Shown here: positions 7,925 to 19,300 of the stretch, in pieces
Layout of the letters: each line of letters opens with the position of its first letter
Numbering within the stretch: the stretch's first letter is position 1
Assembly: GCA_964577305.1 (NCBI GenBank)
Contig: CAZNYS010000006.1
Span: 1-64,000 of the forward strand
Reading direction: 5' to 3'
Source of the DNA: UBA9300 sp964577305
GTDB taxonomy: Bacteria; Bacteroidota; Bacteroidia; Bacteroidales; VadinHA17
Length of the DNA stretch: 64,000 nt
Made by a program: the position numbers and the translations under genes
Notes under the pieces: generated by a model
What the model was told of the DNA's origin: nothing
Databases searched by the model: none
What the model saw: only the letters and a program-made list of their open reading frames with translations

Positions 7925-8947
7925 ATGAAAAGGCTAATTTTACTTACTGCATCCGTCATCCTTGCAACATTGCTCCATTCATGTGGAGATTCGGGTGGTG
8001 GCCAGGCAATGCTTCCAAATGTTTCGGGCAGCTCCGGTGAAGTACTGGTGGTCCTTGATAAGGCCAAATGGGATGGCCCCCTTGGTCGTAAAATAATAGA
8101 AGTACTTGCTGCTCCTATAGACAGATTGCCACAGCCTGAGTCAAATTTTGACCTGGTCAATGTGAGCCCCAATGCATTCAGTAAGCTATACCAGACGCAC
8201 AGAAATGTTGTTTTTGTTGATATTGGTGAGGACAAAGAACAACAAGTAACATTCCAGCAAAATACATATGCCTTTTCACAACTGATGATCAACCTGCAAG
8301 GCAGGAATGAACAGGAAGTGATAGACCTGCTCGAAAAGGAGGGACAATTGATAATAAATAAAATAAATATCTCTGAACGTGACAGATGGATATCAGTATA
8401 CAAACGATCTCTTAACAGTGTAATATTTAACAAACTGAGAGATGAATATAAGATGAATATTTATATCCCGGCCAATTTTTCACTTGATGTTGAAGAGAAG
8501 GGTTTCCTGTGGTTTTCGTATGAAACACCAACAACATCACAGGCTATACTTATTCACTATTTTGATCATAACGGGAAGAACTATTTCAACGAAGACAGCA
8601 TAATTAGTATAAGAAATAATATGACAAAGGAAAAGGTGGAAGGCCCGGCCAGGGGATCATATATGGTAATAGAAAACCAGGTCCCGGTAAAATACCGTCT
8701 TTTCAGGTTCAGGCAGCGAGATTATGCTGAGATGAGAGGTCTATGGACACTCGAAAACGGATTTATGGGAGGGCCATTTGTTAACCTGGTTACACGGGAT
8801 GAAGTAAATGACAGGTTTGTAATGCTGGATGGCTTTGTTTACGCACCTAATGATAATAAGAGGGAACTATTGCGACAGGTGGAAGCTATTCTATATACCG
8901 TGAGCTTTCCTGATGAATCAGAAATTGTTGTTACTTCCAAAAAATAG
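7925..8947 (+). CDS. DUF4837 family lipoprotein
   Basis: This 340-residue protein has a lipoprotein signal peptide with C20 (LLHSCG). The rest matches the Bacteroidota-restricted DUF4837 family as I know it: a GEVLVVLDKAKWDG segment near residue 40, LPQPESNFDLVNV, and a THRNVVFVDIG block. The function of the family is unknown. The protein should be anchored in the envelope. It begins just after the tatA terminator with no obvious promoter or ribosome site between them. It converges on mqnC with only 8 nt between the stops. Confidence 0.8.
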   Translation: MKRLILLTASVILATLLHSCGDSGGGQAMLPNVSGSSGEVLVVLDKAKWDGPLGRKIIEVLAAPIDRLPQPESNFDLVNVSPNAFSKLYQTHRNVVFVDIGEDKEQQVTFQQNTYAFSQLMINLQGRNEQEVIDLLEKEGQLIINKINISERDRWISVYKRSLNSVIFNKLRDEYKMNIYIPANFSLDVEEKGFLWFSYETPTTSQAILIHYFDHNGKNYFNEDSIISIRNNMTKEKVEGPARGSYMVIENQVPVKYRLFRFRQRDYAEMRGLWTLENGFMGGPFVNLVTRDEVNDRFVMLDGFVYAPNDNKRELLRQVEAILYTVSFPDESEIVVTSKK

Positions 8948-8955
8948 GTAATTGC

Positions 8956-10050
8956 TTATTGCTCAACAGGTTCATATTTCTGGTTTCTTAAAACGGGAAT
9001 GAAACCAGCCTCCCTGATTATAGCCCTGAGCTCTTCTGCATTGAACATAAAGGATAAACCGGCGGCACTTACAACATTTTCCTCTATCATTACCGAACCA
9101 AGATCATTTGCTCCGGCATGCAGGCCCATCAATGCCGCATCCCTGCCCGTTGTAAGTATCGATGATTGTATATTCCTTATATTATTGAGTACTATTCGGC
9201 TGATAGCTATAATTCTTATATGATCGCTTATGCCGGTATTATTATATACTCCATACTCACGTGCCAGAACTGTACCTTCGTCCTGGAAAGGCCATGGTAT
9301 AAAAGTGATGAATCCGTAGTGACCTTCAGGTTTCTGACTCTGGAGATCACGAAGCCTGATAAGATGGGTTATCCTATCTTCAATACTTTCAATATGACCA
9401 TACATCATGGTGGCAGATGTTGGAAGATTCATTATATGGGCCTCTTTCATTACTCCCAGCCATTCATCCGTGCTGGCCTTGGCCGGAGAGACAATTTTTC
9501 TAACCCTGTCAACAAGTATTTCGGCTCCTGCTCCGGGCAGGCTGTCAAGGCCTGATTTGACAAGCTCCTTAAGAATATACCTGAATGACCTTTTTTCGGT
9601 CCTTGCCAGGTGTACTACTTCAGGTGGACCAAGTGCATGAAGCTTGAGTTCAGGAAATTCATTCTTGAGGTGTGTGAAAAGCCGGGTATAATACTTCAGG
9701 CCCAGTGAAGGGTGCATGCCTCCCTGGAGAAGCAACTGATTGCCTCCCTTTTCAAAAAGTTCTGATATTTTTTGCCTGTACTCATCAATGGTAGTAATAT
9801 AAGTATCAGGGTCACCGGGCTTCCGGCAAAAATTGCAGAATTTGCACTGCGAGAAACAAATATTTGTAATATTGACATTACGGTCAATCATCCAGCCTGC
9901 ATTATTACCCGGGACATGTTTTTCCCTTAATAATTTTGCCAGGATCATAAGCTCGGTGAGCGAAGATTCCCTGTAAATACTGACCGCTTCTTCCTGCAGA
10001 AGGGGCTCCAGCCTGAGAGCTTTTGTAAATATGTCTTCCCTGCTGTTCAT
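8956..10050 (-). CDS. mqnC: Cyclic dehypoxanthinyl futalosine synthase (radical SAM)
   Basis: This 364-residue radical-SAM enzyme cyclises dehypoxanthine futalosine in the futalosine route to menaquinone. The CX3CX2C cluster is C65, C69, C72 (counted from the ATG at 10050). Family blocks LLQGGMHPSLG, SLPGAGAEIL and TSATMMYGHIES follow. The wording QGG..P and DEWLGVMKEAH points to MqnC rather than its sister MqnE. I prefer the ATG at 10050 to an upstream one at 10089: the conserved N-terminus begins there, and a good promoter box lies between the two. The gene diverges from pepA. Other futalosine genes are not in this window. Confidence 0.87.
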   Translation of the reverse strand: MNSREDIFTKALRLEPLLQEEAVSIYRESSLTELMILAKLLREKHVPGNNAGWMIDRNVNITNICFSQCKFCNFCRKPGDPDTYITTIDEYRQKISELFEKGGNQLLLQGGMHPSLGLKYYTRLFTHLKNEFPELKLHALGPPEVVHLARTEKRSFRYILKELVKSGLDSLPGAGAEILVDRVRKIVSPAKASTDEWLGVMKEAHIMNLPTSATMMYGHIESIEDRITHLIRLRDLQSQKPEGHYGFITFIPWPFQDEGTVLAREYGVYNNTGISDHIRIIAISRIVLNNIRNIQSSILTTGRDAALMGLHAGANDLGSVMIEENVVSAAGLSFMFNAEELRAIIREAGFIPVLRNQKYEPVEQ

Positions 10051-10057
10051 CAAATGA

Positions 10058-10090
10058 CAAAGGTAGTTGATTATCTTATATACGATCAAA
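10058..10090 (-). promoter_or_regulatory. Promoter of mqnC with both boxes
   Basis: The minus strand carries TTTG at 10090-10087 and TACCTTTG at 10065-10058. The spacer is 21 nt, as expected for Bacteroidota -33/-7 promoters. A start about 6 nt downstream would be within a few bases of the mqnC ATG at 10050, implying a nearly leaderless mRNA. Confidence 0.55.
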
Positions 10091-10134
10091 TTTTATTAAC
10101 TTTACATCTTTTCAAAATATCTTATATTCCTGTA

Positions 10135-11586
10135 ATGTATCCACGTATTGAAATAACAAAAAAGATATTACCTGACAGTTCAGTAGTAATAATCATTAAA
10201 GATGATAAGCTGCCTGAATGGCTGGTTCTTACGAAAACCGAACATGCATACGCCGGGCGGTGTATGGCTGACAATGAAGAGTTAATCCTTATTAATTCTT
10301 ACCATAAGTTAAGCCTGATAATACAAGAGAAAGAATTTGATGATCCCCACAGAAAATACGAAGAGTTGCGAAGGAAGGCATCAAGAGTGCGAGAGATTCT
10401 GAAAGAACATAAGAAAAAAGAAATAGAGGTTGCTTCAGATCATGATATGAATTCGGTGCTTGCTTTCACTGAGGGATTGATATTAAGCTGTTACGAATTT
10501 AATAAGTACAGGAAAGAAGAGGGTCAAATTGAGCATCAAATGTATCCGTCTGAGATTTATTTGTTTGGCGACGTTAAAGAAAATGAAGTAAAATGGCTCA
10601 ATGCTGTTGGCAAAGCGGTTTATTTTGCCCGTGACCTGGTTAATGAACCCAATAATTATCTTAATGCCGTTGATTTCGCTGCTAATGTAAAGCAATATGC
10701 CGGTAATGCGGGTGTCCAGGTGGAGGTATATGGAAGAAAAAAGATCGAAGCTTTGAGGATGGGAGGTATACTATCTGTCAATAAAGGGAGTATAGATCCT
10801 CCTACCTTCAGTATCCTCGAATGGAATCCTCCTGAACCTGTAAACAGCAAACCTCTTATTCTGGTGGGCAAGGGTGTTATGTTTGATACAGGTGGTATCA
10901 ACCTTAAACCAACCAATTATATTGAGGAAATGAAAGCGGATATGGCTGGCGGTGCAGTAGTTGCAGCGGTGTTATCAGCTATCGCTGAAGCGGGTATAAA
11001 TGTACATGTTATAGGACTGATCCCTGCAACTGATAACCGCCCGGGACGTGATGCCTTTGTGCCGGGAGATATAATTACTATGTTTGACGGTACAAAGGTT
11101 GAGATAATAAATACAGATGCGGAAGGCAGGTTAATTCTTGCAGATGCCCTCAGTTTTGCAGGAAATTATGATCCTTCACTGATTATTTCCATAGCAACAC
11201 TTACAGGCTCGGCCGAAAATGCATTTGGAAACCAGGCCATTGCAGCAATGGGTAATGCTGACAGGGAAATTTTTGATCTTCTTGCGGAATCTGGTAATAC
11301 GGTATATGAACGCCTGGCAGAAATGCCCTTTTTTGAGGAATATGGCGAAATGATCAAATCTGAAATAGCCAATCTGAAAAACCTGGGAGAAAAAAAAGCA
11401 GGTGCTATTACTGCAGGTAAGTTCCTGGAGCATTTTACGAATTATCCTTTTATTCATCTCGATATTGCAGGCTGCGCCATATCTCAGAAAGCTGAGCATT
11501 ACAAACCCAAGGGGGGAACAGGTACTGGCGTCAGGTTACTGGCCGAATTTATCAGGAGATTTGGAACAGTTCAGAAGAAAAAGTAA
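10135..11586 (+). CDS. pepA: Leucyl aminopeptidase, M17 family
   Basis: This is a 483-residue M17 aminopeptidase that removes N-terminal residues using two metal ions and usually forms hexamers. The metal and catalytic residues can be placed: K246 and D251 in GKGVMFDTGG, D269 in MKADMAGG, and D328 and E330 in NTDAEGR, with catalytic R332. An open frame continues upstream to 10054, but the family-like N-terminus starts at the ATG at 10135, which also avoids overlap with mqnC. The N-terminal half is less conserved, as usual for M17. It is first in a run with pdxA, ruvA and sprA on the same strand. Confidence 0.9.
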   Translation: MYPRIEITKKILPDSSVVIIIKDDKLPEWLVLTKTEHAYAGRCMADNEELILINSYHKLSLIIQEKEFDDPHRKYEELRRKASRVREILKEHKKKEIEVASDHDMNSVLAFTEGLILSCYEFNKYRKEEGQIEHQMYPSEIYLFGDVKENEVKWLNAVGKAVYFARDLVNEPNNYLNAVDFAANVKQYAGNAGVQVEVYGRKKIEALRMGGILSVNKGSIDPPTFSILEWNPPEPVNSKPLILVGKGVMFDTGGINLKPTNYIEEMKADMAGGAVVAAVLSAIAEAGINVHVIGLIPATDNRPGRDAFVPGDIITMFDGTKVEIINTDAEGRLILADALSFAGNYDPSLIISIATLTGSAENAFGNQAIAAMGNADREIFDLLAESGNTVYERLAEMPFFEEYGEMIKSEIANLKNLGEKKAGAITAGKFLEHFTNYPFIHLDIAGCAISQKAEHYKPKGGTGTGVRLLAEFIRRFGTVQKKK

Positions 11587-11600
11587 AAATTGGTATAATA

Positions 11601-12707
11601 ATGAATAAAGAGCAGATTATTGTAGGGATAACACACGGAGATATAAATGGTATAGGTTACGAGGTTATTATAAAGACCCTGATGGATAACAGGATTATGG
11701 AGAAATGTACCCCTGTGGTATATGGTTCTCCAAAAGTGGCAGCCTACCACCGCAAAGCATTAAACATAAGCAATTTCAGTTTTAATAACATCAGGGAAGC
11801 ATCCGAAGCCAACCAAAAGAGGGCAAATATAATTAACTGTCTTGATGATAATGTAAGGGTTGAACTCGGTAAATCAACGTCTATGGCCGGGGAGTCGGCT
11901 GTAATAGCCCTGGAGGCGGCTGTTAAGGACCTGGTAGATAATAAAATAGATGTTCTTGTAACCGCACCGGTAAATAAATATAATATACAATCAGAAACAT
12001 TTAATTTCCCGGGGCATACCGAGTATTTCAAGCACAAGTTTGGTGTAGATGATGTATTAATGCTGATGGTAAGTGAGAATCTCAGGATTGGGGTGGTGAC
12101 GAGTCATATGCCCTTACGCAAAGTACCTGATAGTCTGAGCAAGGAGAGCATCATCAAGAAGATAAGGATTATGGATAGCTCTCTGACTGTTGATTTTGGT
12201 ATTCGCAAACCGCGTATTGCGGTATTGTCGCTTAACCCTCATAGCGGGGATTCAGGTTTACTGGGCAATGAGGAGGCCGAGATAATCATTCCGGCGATAG
12301 AACAGACATCTGAAGAAGACATACTGGTGTTTGGTCCATATCCCTCGGATGGCTTTTTTGGGTCCGGGGCATATAACAGTTTTGATGGTATAATGGCTAT
12401 GTACCACGATCAGGGACTTACACCTTTCAAGGCTCTTGCCCTTGGTGAAGGTGTTAATTTTAGTGCCGGTCTGCCAGTAATACGAACATCACCATCACAT
12501 GGTACAGCATACGAGCTTGCAGGTAAAGGTATAGCATCTGAAGTTTCATTCAGGAGAGCAATATTCCTTGCATGTGATATTTATGAAAACAGGGAAATAC
12601 ACCGGAAAATAAACAGTAATCCCCTCAAGCACCACGACCTTGATACACGGACCGAAATACCAGATGAGCTGCCTCCGGAGGAAGATAACATAAATGGTAC
12701 ATTATGA
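11601..12707 (+). CDS. pdxA: 4-hydroxythreonine-4-phosphate dehydrogenase
   Basis: This 368-residue enzyme oxidises 4-phosphohydroxy-L-threonine with NAD in the DXP-dependent pyridoxal phosphate pathway. Family blocks are GITHGDINGIG at the N-terminus, PGHTEYF, SLNPHSGDSGLLG, and the metal and substrate block YHDQGLTP followed by TSPSHGTAYELAG. Length is slightly above the usual 330-350 because of a charged C-terminal tail. It starts 14 nt after pepA and overlaps ruvA by 4 nt (ATGA). Together with dxr it shows that DXP is used for both isoprenoids and vitamin B6. Confidence 0.94.
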   Translation: MNKEQIIVGITHGDINGIGYEVIIKTLMDNRIMEKCTPVVYGSPKVAAYHRKALNISNFSFNNIREASEANQKRANIINCLDDNVRVELGKSTSMAGESAVIALEAAVKDLVDNKIDVLVTAPVNKYNIQSETFNFPGHTEYFKHKFGVDDVLMLMVSENLRIGVVTSHMPLRKVPDSLSKESIIKKIRIMDSSLTVDFGIRKPRIAVLSLNPHSGDSGLLGNEEAEIIIPAIEQTSEEDILVFGPYPSDGFFGSGAYNSFDGIMAMYHDQGLTPFKALALGEGVNFSAGLPVIRTSPSHGTAYELAGKGIASEVSFRRAIFLACDIYENREIHRKINSNPLKHHDLDTRTEIPDELPPEEDNINGTL

Positions 12708-13285
12708 TTGAATATATCAAAGGAAAGATTGCATCCCTTACTCCTACATATGTAATAGTTGAAACAGGCGGACTGGGATATTTTGTTAATATATCGCTTC
12801 CAACATTTACCAGGCTGGAAAATATGGAAGAATGCAGGATCCTGATACATGAAGTAATAAGAGAAGATGCTAATATCCTGTTTGGTTTTTACCATGAAGA
12901 GGAAAGATATATTTTCAGGCTGTTGATTTCGGTCTCAGGAGTTGGCGCGAATACGGCGCGCATGATGCTTTCTTCAGTTGAGGCCCAGGGGATAGAGAAA
13001 GCAATATTGCAATCTGATGTTGGTATGCTGAAAGGCATAAAAGGGATAGGTGCGAAAACAGCCCAGCGAATAATAGTTGATCTTAAAGACAAGGTAGGTA
13101 AATCTGCAGATGCAGCTGAAATATTTACGGACGAAGGCAATACTATAAAGGAAGAAGCGTTTACAGCATTAGTGATGCTTGGTTTTCCGAAAAACTCCGT
13201 TAATAAGATCCTTGACAAACTCTGGAGAGAGGACAGGGATCTTACAGTGGAGCAATTGATAAAGAAAGCCTTAAAACTTTTGTAG
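12704..13285 (+). CDS. ruvA: Holliday junction DNA helicase subunit RuvA
   Basis: This 193-residue protein binds four-way DNA junctions as a tetramer and loads the RuvB motor. It has the N-terminal OB fold (MIEYIKGKIASLTPTYVIVE), two helix-hairpin-helix motifs (VSGVGANTARMML and IKGIGAKTAQRII), and a C-terminal RuvB-binding domain (EEAFTALVMLGFP). Length is normal. It overlaps pdxA by 4 nt. ruvB and ruvC are not in this window. Confidence 0.95.
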   Translation: MIEYIKGKIASLTPTYVIVETGGLGYFVNISLPTFTRLENMEECRILIHEVIREDANILFGFYHEEERYIFRLLISVSGVGANTARMMLSSVEAQGIEKAILQSDVGMLKGIKGIGAKTAQRIIVDLKDKVGKSADAAEIFTDEGNTIKEEAFTALVMLGFPKNSVNKILDKLWREDRDLTVEQLIKKALKLL

Positions 13286-13303
13286 AACTGAACGAAACTG
13301 GTA

Positions 13304-16300
13304 TTGAGATCAGGGTCCGTATATAGCGCCAGCCTGGCTGTTATTGCCTTTTTTATCCTTTGTTTCCTCCCGGGAATAATGGTAAGTGGGCAGGATGTGG
13401 GCCGCGATACCACCAAAAACCTCAGGTTCCCTTTTAATGACCGTTCAGGAATACCATGGGAACAACAGGTGATATCACCCCTGAAAATGGATATGCCCTC
13501 CAATTTCTCCAGTGAAGTAGTATATGATCCTGAGAAAAATGAGTACATATATTATGAGAAGATAGGTAACCTCAACATAAGGCAGCCTGTACATATGAGC
13601 CCTGATGAATATTATGACTTTGTTTTTGAAAACTCAATTAGAAACTACTGGCGCTATAAATTTTCAGGTGATGAATCACTGACAAGGGGCTCGCTGATAC
13701 CACAAATTCAGTTCGGGGGTGAAGCATTTGACAAGATATTCGGGTCAAATACAATAAATATTATACCCCAGGGATCAGCTGAACTTATTTTTGGATTAAA
13801 CATATCAAGAACCGAAAATCCGACCCTTTCAGAAAAGCTCAGGACTATACCAACTTTTGACTTCCAGGAAAAAATCCAGATGAATGTTACCGGTACAATC
13901 GGTGATAAAATGCAACTTGGTATTAATTATAATACTGAAGCCATGTTCGACTTTGAGAACAGGACTAAGCTTGAGTATTCAGGGGATGAGGATGAAATAA
14001 TAAAAAAGATTGAAGCAGGTGATGTTACACTACCACTGCCGGGAACCCTAATCACAGGGAGCCATAGCCTTTTTGGATTGAAAACAGAACTTCAATTTGG
14101 CAGGCTAACGGTAACAAATGTCTTTTCGCAGCAAAAGGGAGAATCCTCAACGCTCCAGATCAAGGGAGGTGCTCAATTAAGTGACTACGAGGTTAATGCC
14201 GATGAATATGAAGCAAATAAACATTTCTTCCTTTCACATTACTTCAGGGATATTTATGATGATGCAATGAAAAACTTACCTGTCATAAGCTCCGGAATAA
14301 ATATTGAAAGGATAGAAGTCTGGATCACTAATAAAACAAGCAATTTTGAAGAAACCAGGAACATCCTGGCTTTAATGGATCTTGCAGAAAATCAGCAACA
14401 TATCTATAACGAGGTACCAGGTTTCCAAGCTGTACCTGGTAGTGGCCCATATACTGATAATACAGTTAATGGCCTGTACTCACAATTAATATCTGCCTAT
14501 GCCGACACAAGGGATGTTGATAAAATAACTGATTCCTTTGGCCCACTGTCACAGGACTTTCAAATAGGAACCCATTATGAAAAAATTGAAAATGCGAGGA
14601 AACTGACAGAACGGGAATATACTGTAAACAAGCAACTGGGTTTTATATCACTGAATGTGGCTTTAAATAACGACGAAATACTGGCAGTGTCATATGAGTA
14701 TACCATGGGAGGCCAGGTTTTTAAAGTAGGTGAGTTCTCAACCGATGGTATAAGTGCTCCCGATGTATTATATCTGAAATTGCTTAAAGGGACAAACCTT
14801 ACACCTCGTCTGCCAACATGGGATCTAATGATGAAGAATATTTATGCACTGGGAGCCTACCAGATAGAGAGACAGGATTTCGAGCTGCATATATTGTACC
14901 AGGATGATGAAACAGGTAATTCAATTAATTATATCCCGGAAGGTAACCTTAGTGATCAGATATTGCTGCAGGTAATGGAACTGGACAACCTGAACAGCCA
15001 GCTTGACCGTGAACCTGATGGTGTGTTTGATTATGTTGAAGGAATTACTATTGAGCCCTCAAAAGGACGACTCATATTCCCTGTACTGGAACCATTCGGC
15101 AGCCATCTCAGGAGCAAATTCACTGACCAGGCCCTTGCTGACAGGTATGTCTTCCAGGAATTATATGATTCGACACAAACAAAAGCTGTGCAGAGTGCTG
15201 AAAAGAACAAATTTAAAATATCAGGTACATATTCATCGGCTTCAGGATCTGAAATTTACCTGAATGCTGTTAATATTCCCCAGGGTGGTGTTAAGGTCAC
15301 TGCCGGTGGTGTTCCTCTTACAGAGAATGTGGACTTTACTGTAGATTATAATGCAGGAAGAGTAGAGATTATAAACCCTGCATTAATCGAATCTCAAACT
15401 CCAATCCAGGTATCACTAGAGAGCAATCAGTTTTTTGGTTTCCAGACTAAAACACTGGTGGGTACACATCTCGATTACAAAATATCGAATGATTTTAATG
15501 TGGGAGGAACAGTTCTTCACCTTACAGAAAGACCATATACACAGAAGGTAAATTTTGGTGAGGAGCCCATATCGAACACCATCCTGGGTTTAAATACATC
15601 CTACAGGTCGGAATCGCAGTTCCTGACAAAAATGGTGGATGCCCTTCCTTTTATTGAAACTAAGGATCCCTCTTCAATAACCTTCTTTGGTGAATTCGCT
15701 CACCTTATACCGGGACACTCAAAGGCAATAAGCTCAGCAGGCAATTCATATATTGATGATTTTGAAGCCAGTGAGATACCTCTTGACATGAAAACATATA
15801 ATGCATGGGTGCTGTCGAGTGTGCCTCAGGGCCAGGATAATCTTTTCCCTGAAGCAAGACTGAATAATGAGTGGACAAGTGGTTTTAACAGGTCAAAACT
15901 AAGCTGGTATGTTATTGATCCCCTGTTTCTTCGCAATGGATTAACTACTCCTGATCATATAAAAAACAATCCTGATCTCCAGTCAAGCCATTTCGTAAGG
16001 GAGATATATGAGAATGAGTTATTCCCTTTTAAAGAGAGCCCCTCAGGCATACCAACCAATATTGCTGTTCTTAACCTGTCCTTTTATCCTGAAGAGAAAG
16101 GTCCCTATAATTATGAGACAACAGCCACGGCTTATTCATCAGGAATAAACCAGGAGGGTCTGCTGAATAACCCTGAAACCCGCTGGGGAGGTATTATGAG
16201 AGAGATACTCACGAGTGATTTTGAAACAGCAAATATCCAATATATTAAATTCTGGTTGATGGATCCATTTACGGAGGATCCAATTCATGAGGGAGGCGAC

Positions 16301-19300
16301 CTGTACCTCAACCTGGGAAATATCTCAGAAGATATCCTTCGTGATTCCAGAAAGTCGTTTGAGAATGGACTCCCTGTTTCTCCCGAGGAAATAAACGTTG
16401 ATACCACATCCTGGGGAAGGATCCCAACAGTGCAGGCGGTAGTCCATGCATTCGATAATGTGCCTGAATCCAGAAAATACCAGGATGTCGGACTCGACGG
16501 ATTGTCCAATGAGGATGAACAATCCTTCTTTAACCCATATCTGCAGCAGCTGGCAGGTATTGTTAACCAGGAAGTGCTGGATGATATCACCCATGATCCC
16601 TCTAATGATGATTTTCACTATTTCAGGGGATCTGATTATGATAGTGAACAACTGGGAATCCTTGATCGATACAGGAAATATAATGGTATGGAAGGTAATT
16701 CGCCAACGTCGGAAATGAGCAAAGAATCTTATCCTACCAGCGGATCAACCATGCCAGATATGGAGGATATAAACAGGGATAATAACCTCAGCGAAACTGA
16801 AAGTTATTACCAGTACAGGGTTAGCCTAAGACCTGAAGATATGGAGGTAGGTAAAAACTTTATCGTGGATGAAATAGAATATACCGCAACATTTGCCAAT
16901 GGCCAACAATCCACCGTAAAATGGTACCAGTTTAAAATACCGGTAACCGATTATTCACAGACAATAGGGAATATACAGGATTTTAAGTCTATAAGGTTTA
17001 TGCGCATGTTTCTGCAGGGGTTTAACCAGAACATTATACTAAGGCTGGCAAAACTTGACCTCGTGCGTGCCGAGTGGCGTAAATATAATATTTCATTCCT
17101 TGAGGGAGGGGAAAGAGTCACTGTTCCGGAACCTGAAGACGGCACCTTCGAAATAAGTTCAGTAAGTATAGAGGAGAATGCAGGGAAAGAACCTGTGAAT
17201 TATGTTCTGCCCCCTGGTTTCGACAGGGTGATTGACCCTTCCAATCCTCAGCTTAGGCAACTTAATGAACAGTCAATGGTGCTCAGGGTCCTGAACCTTG
17301 AAGATGGTGATGCAAGGGCTGCTTTTAAAAATGTTAATCTTGATATACGCCAGTACAGGAAACTCAGGATGGAAGTACATGGAGAGGCAATTATCGGGGA
17401 GCCCCTCCTCGATGATGAGTTAACGGTTTTCATAAGGATCGGCTCAGATTATAAGGGGAATTTTTACGAGTACGAACTACCTCTGAAACTTACTGCGCCG
17501 GGTTATTATAATAAGGATGATGATGATGAAAGGGCAATAGTATGGCCCGAAGATAATAGCTTTAATATCGACCTGTCACTGTTCCAGGAAGCCAAACAGG
17601 CAAGGAATGCCGAACTTAACCGCCAGGGTTCATCACTTTCCAGGTCAGACATATATGTTTATCCGAATGATAATGCAAGGATAAGTGTTTCAGGTAATCC
17701 AAACCTCAGTAACATAAGGATAATAATGGTTGGAGTACGTAATCCTATTAAAACAAGGAATACAGGTAATGACGATGGTATGCCAAAATCAGGAGAAGTG
17801 TGGGTTAATGAACTCAGGTTAAGCGATTTCAATGAAGATGGTGGATGGGCTGCCAATGCGCGACTGCAGACAAGGCTTGCCAACCTTGGGACAATTGACC
17901 TGGTTGGCCAGACGAGCACACCGGGATTCGGAAGCCTGGATATGAAAGTTAATGAGAGAAGCAAGGAACAGATTTACAAATATGATGTCTCATCCAATCT
18001 TGAACTGGGCAGGTTCTTCCCGGAGGAGTCTGGAGTAAGGTTGCCTGTATATGTAGGGTATTCTGAAAGCCATATTCAGCCACAGTATAATCCCCTTGAT
18101 CCTGATATCCTGCTGAAAGATGCCCTTGAAAAGCTCGAGCCTGAAGAGAGGGATTCATTAAAAACAATAGCGGAAGATTATACACAGAGAAAAACTATTA
18201 CTGTAAGCAATGCAGGGATAAACAAACAAAAGGAAAAATCATACCCCTGGGATATTTCAAATTTCTCTGTTAATTATACATTTAATGAGATATTCAGGAG
18301 TAATGTAAATACAGAGATTAATGTAGAAAAGAATTACCGTGGAGGGATTAATTATAATTATGATACTGATCCGAAAAATATTGTACCCTTTCAGAATATT
18401 AACCTTTTTCGTGGGCAGGTTTTCAGGCTTATCAGGGATTTTAATTTTTACCTGCTGCCCAGACATGTGGGTATAAGAACCGATCTCAGCAGGTATTACA
18501 GTGAAGTGAAGACCAGAAATATTAATAACGAATATATCAAGATCAAACCAACATTCAGAAAAGATTTTGAGTGGGCACGGTTCTATGATGTCAAATATGA
18601 TATTACCAAGCAACTGGAATTTGACTTTACAGCTACAAATATCTCAAGAATTGATGAACCTGCCGGTGGAGTTGACAGGGAAAGGTACAGTGATCAATAT
18701 CAGGCATGGAAAGATTCTGTTTTGATTAATCTTCGCAATTTTGGAAGAAATACACATTATAATCATATAATAAATATTAATTATAATATCCCTATAAATA
18801 AATTACCCCTGCTGAGCTGGTTAAACGGCAACCTGCGCTACCGTGCAAGTTATGACTGGCTGGCCGGTTCCCTTTATCCTGACAGCCTCAACATCAACCT
18901 GGGTAATACTATCAAGAACTCAAGTACAGGGACACTGTCGGCCCAGGCTAACCTTACCAACCTGTATAATAAATCAGATTTCCTCAAGAATATTGAAAGG
19001 AATACCAGGCCTGGTGCGGCACAGAGAATGCAAAAGGAGTATCGTACTGTCACATACACCCGTGAAAGGGTTGATTTCAGGGCAGGTGATGCCAAGAATA
19101 TTTACCATAACCTCAGGACAAGCGATGTAAAAGTCAGTGTGTTTAAACAGGATGGTACGGAGGTACAAGGAAAGGTAGTAATTGAAACAGACAGCAAAAT
19201 CGTTTTTACAGCATCCGAGGATATTGATAATGCCAGGGTGGAAATTGAAGGACAGGTGGAGCAAAAGAGAAGCCCACTGATAGTAGCAGGCGAATACTTA

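Noticed and set aside
8956..10050. MqnE instead of MqnC
   Set aside because: The blocks LLQGGMHPSLG and DEWLGVMKEAH...TSATMMYGHIES follow MqnC more closely than MqnE as I know the two families.
10054..10134. N-terminal extension of PepA
   Set aside because: It overlaps the mqnC start and promoter, and its sequence is not part of the M17 family.
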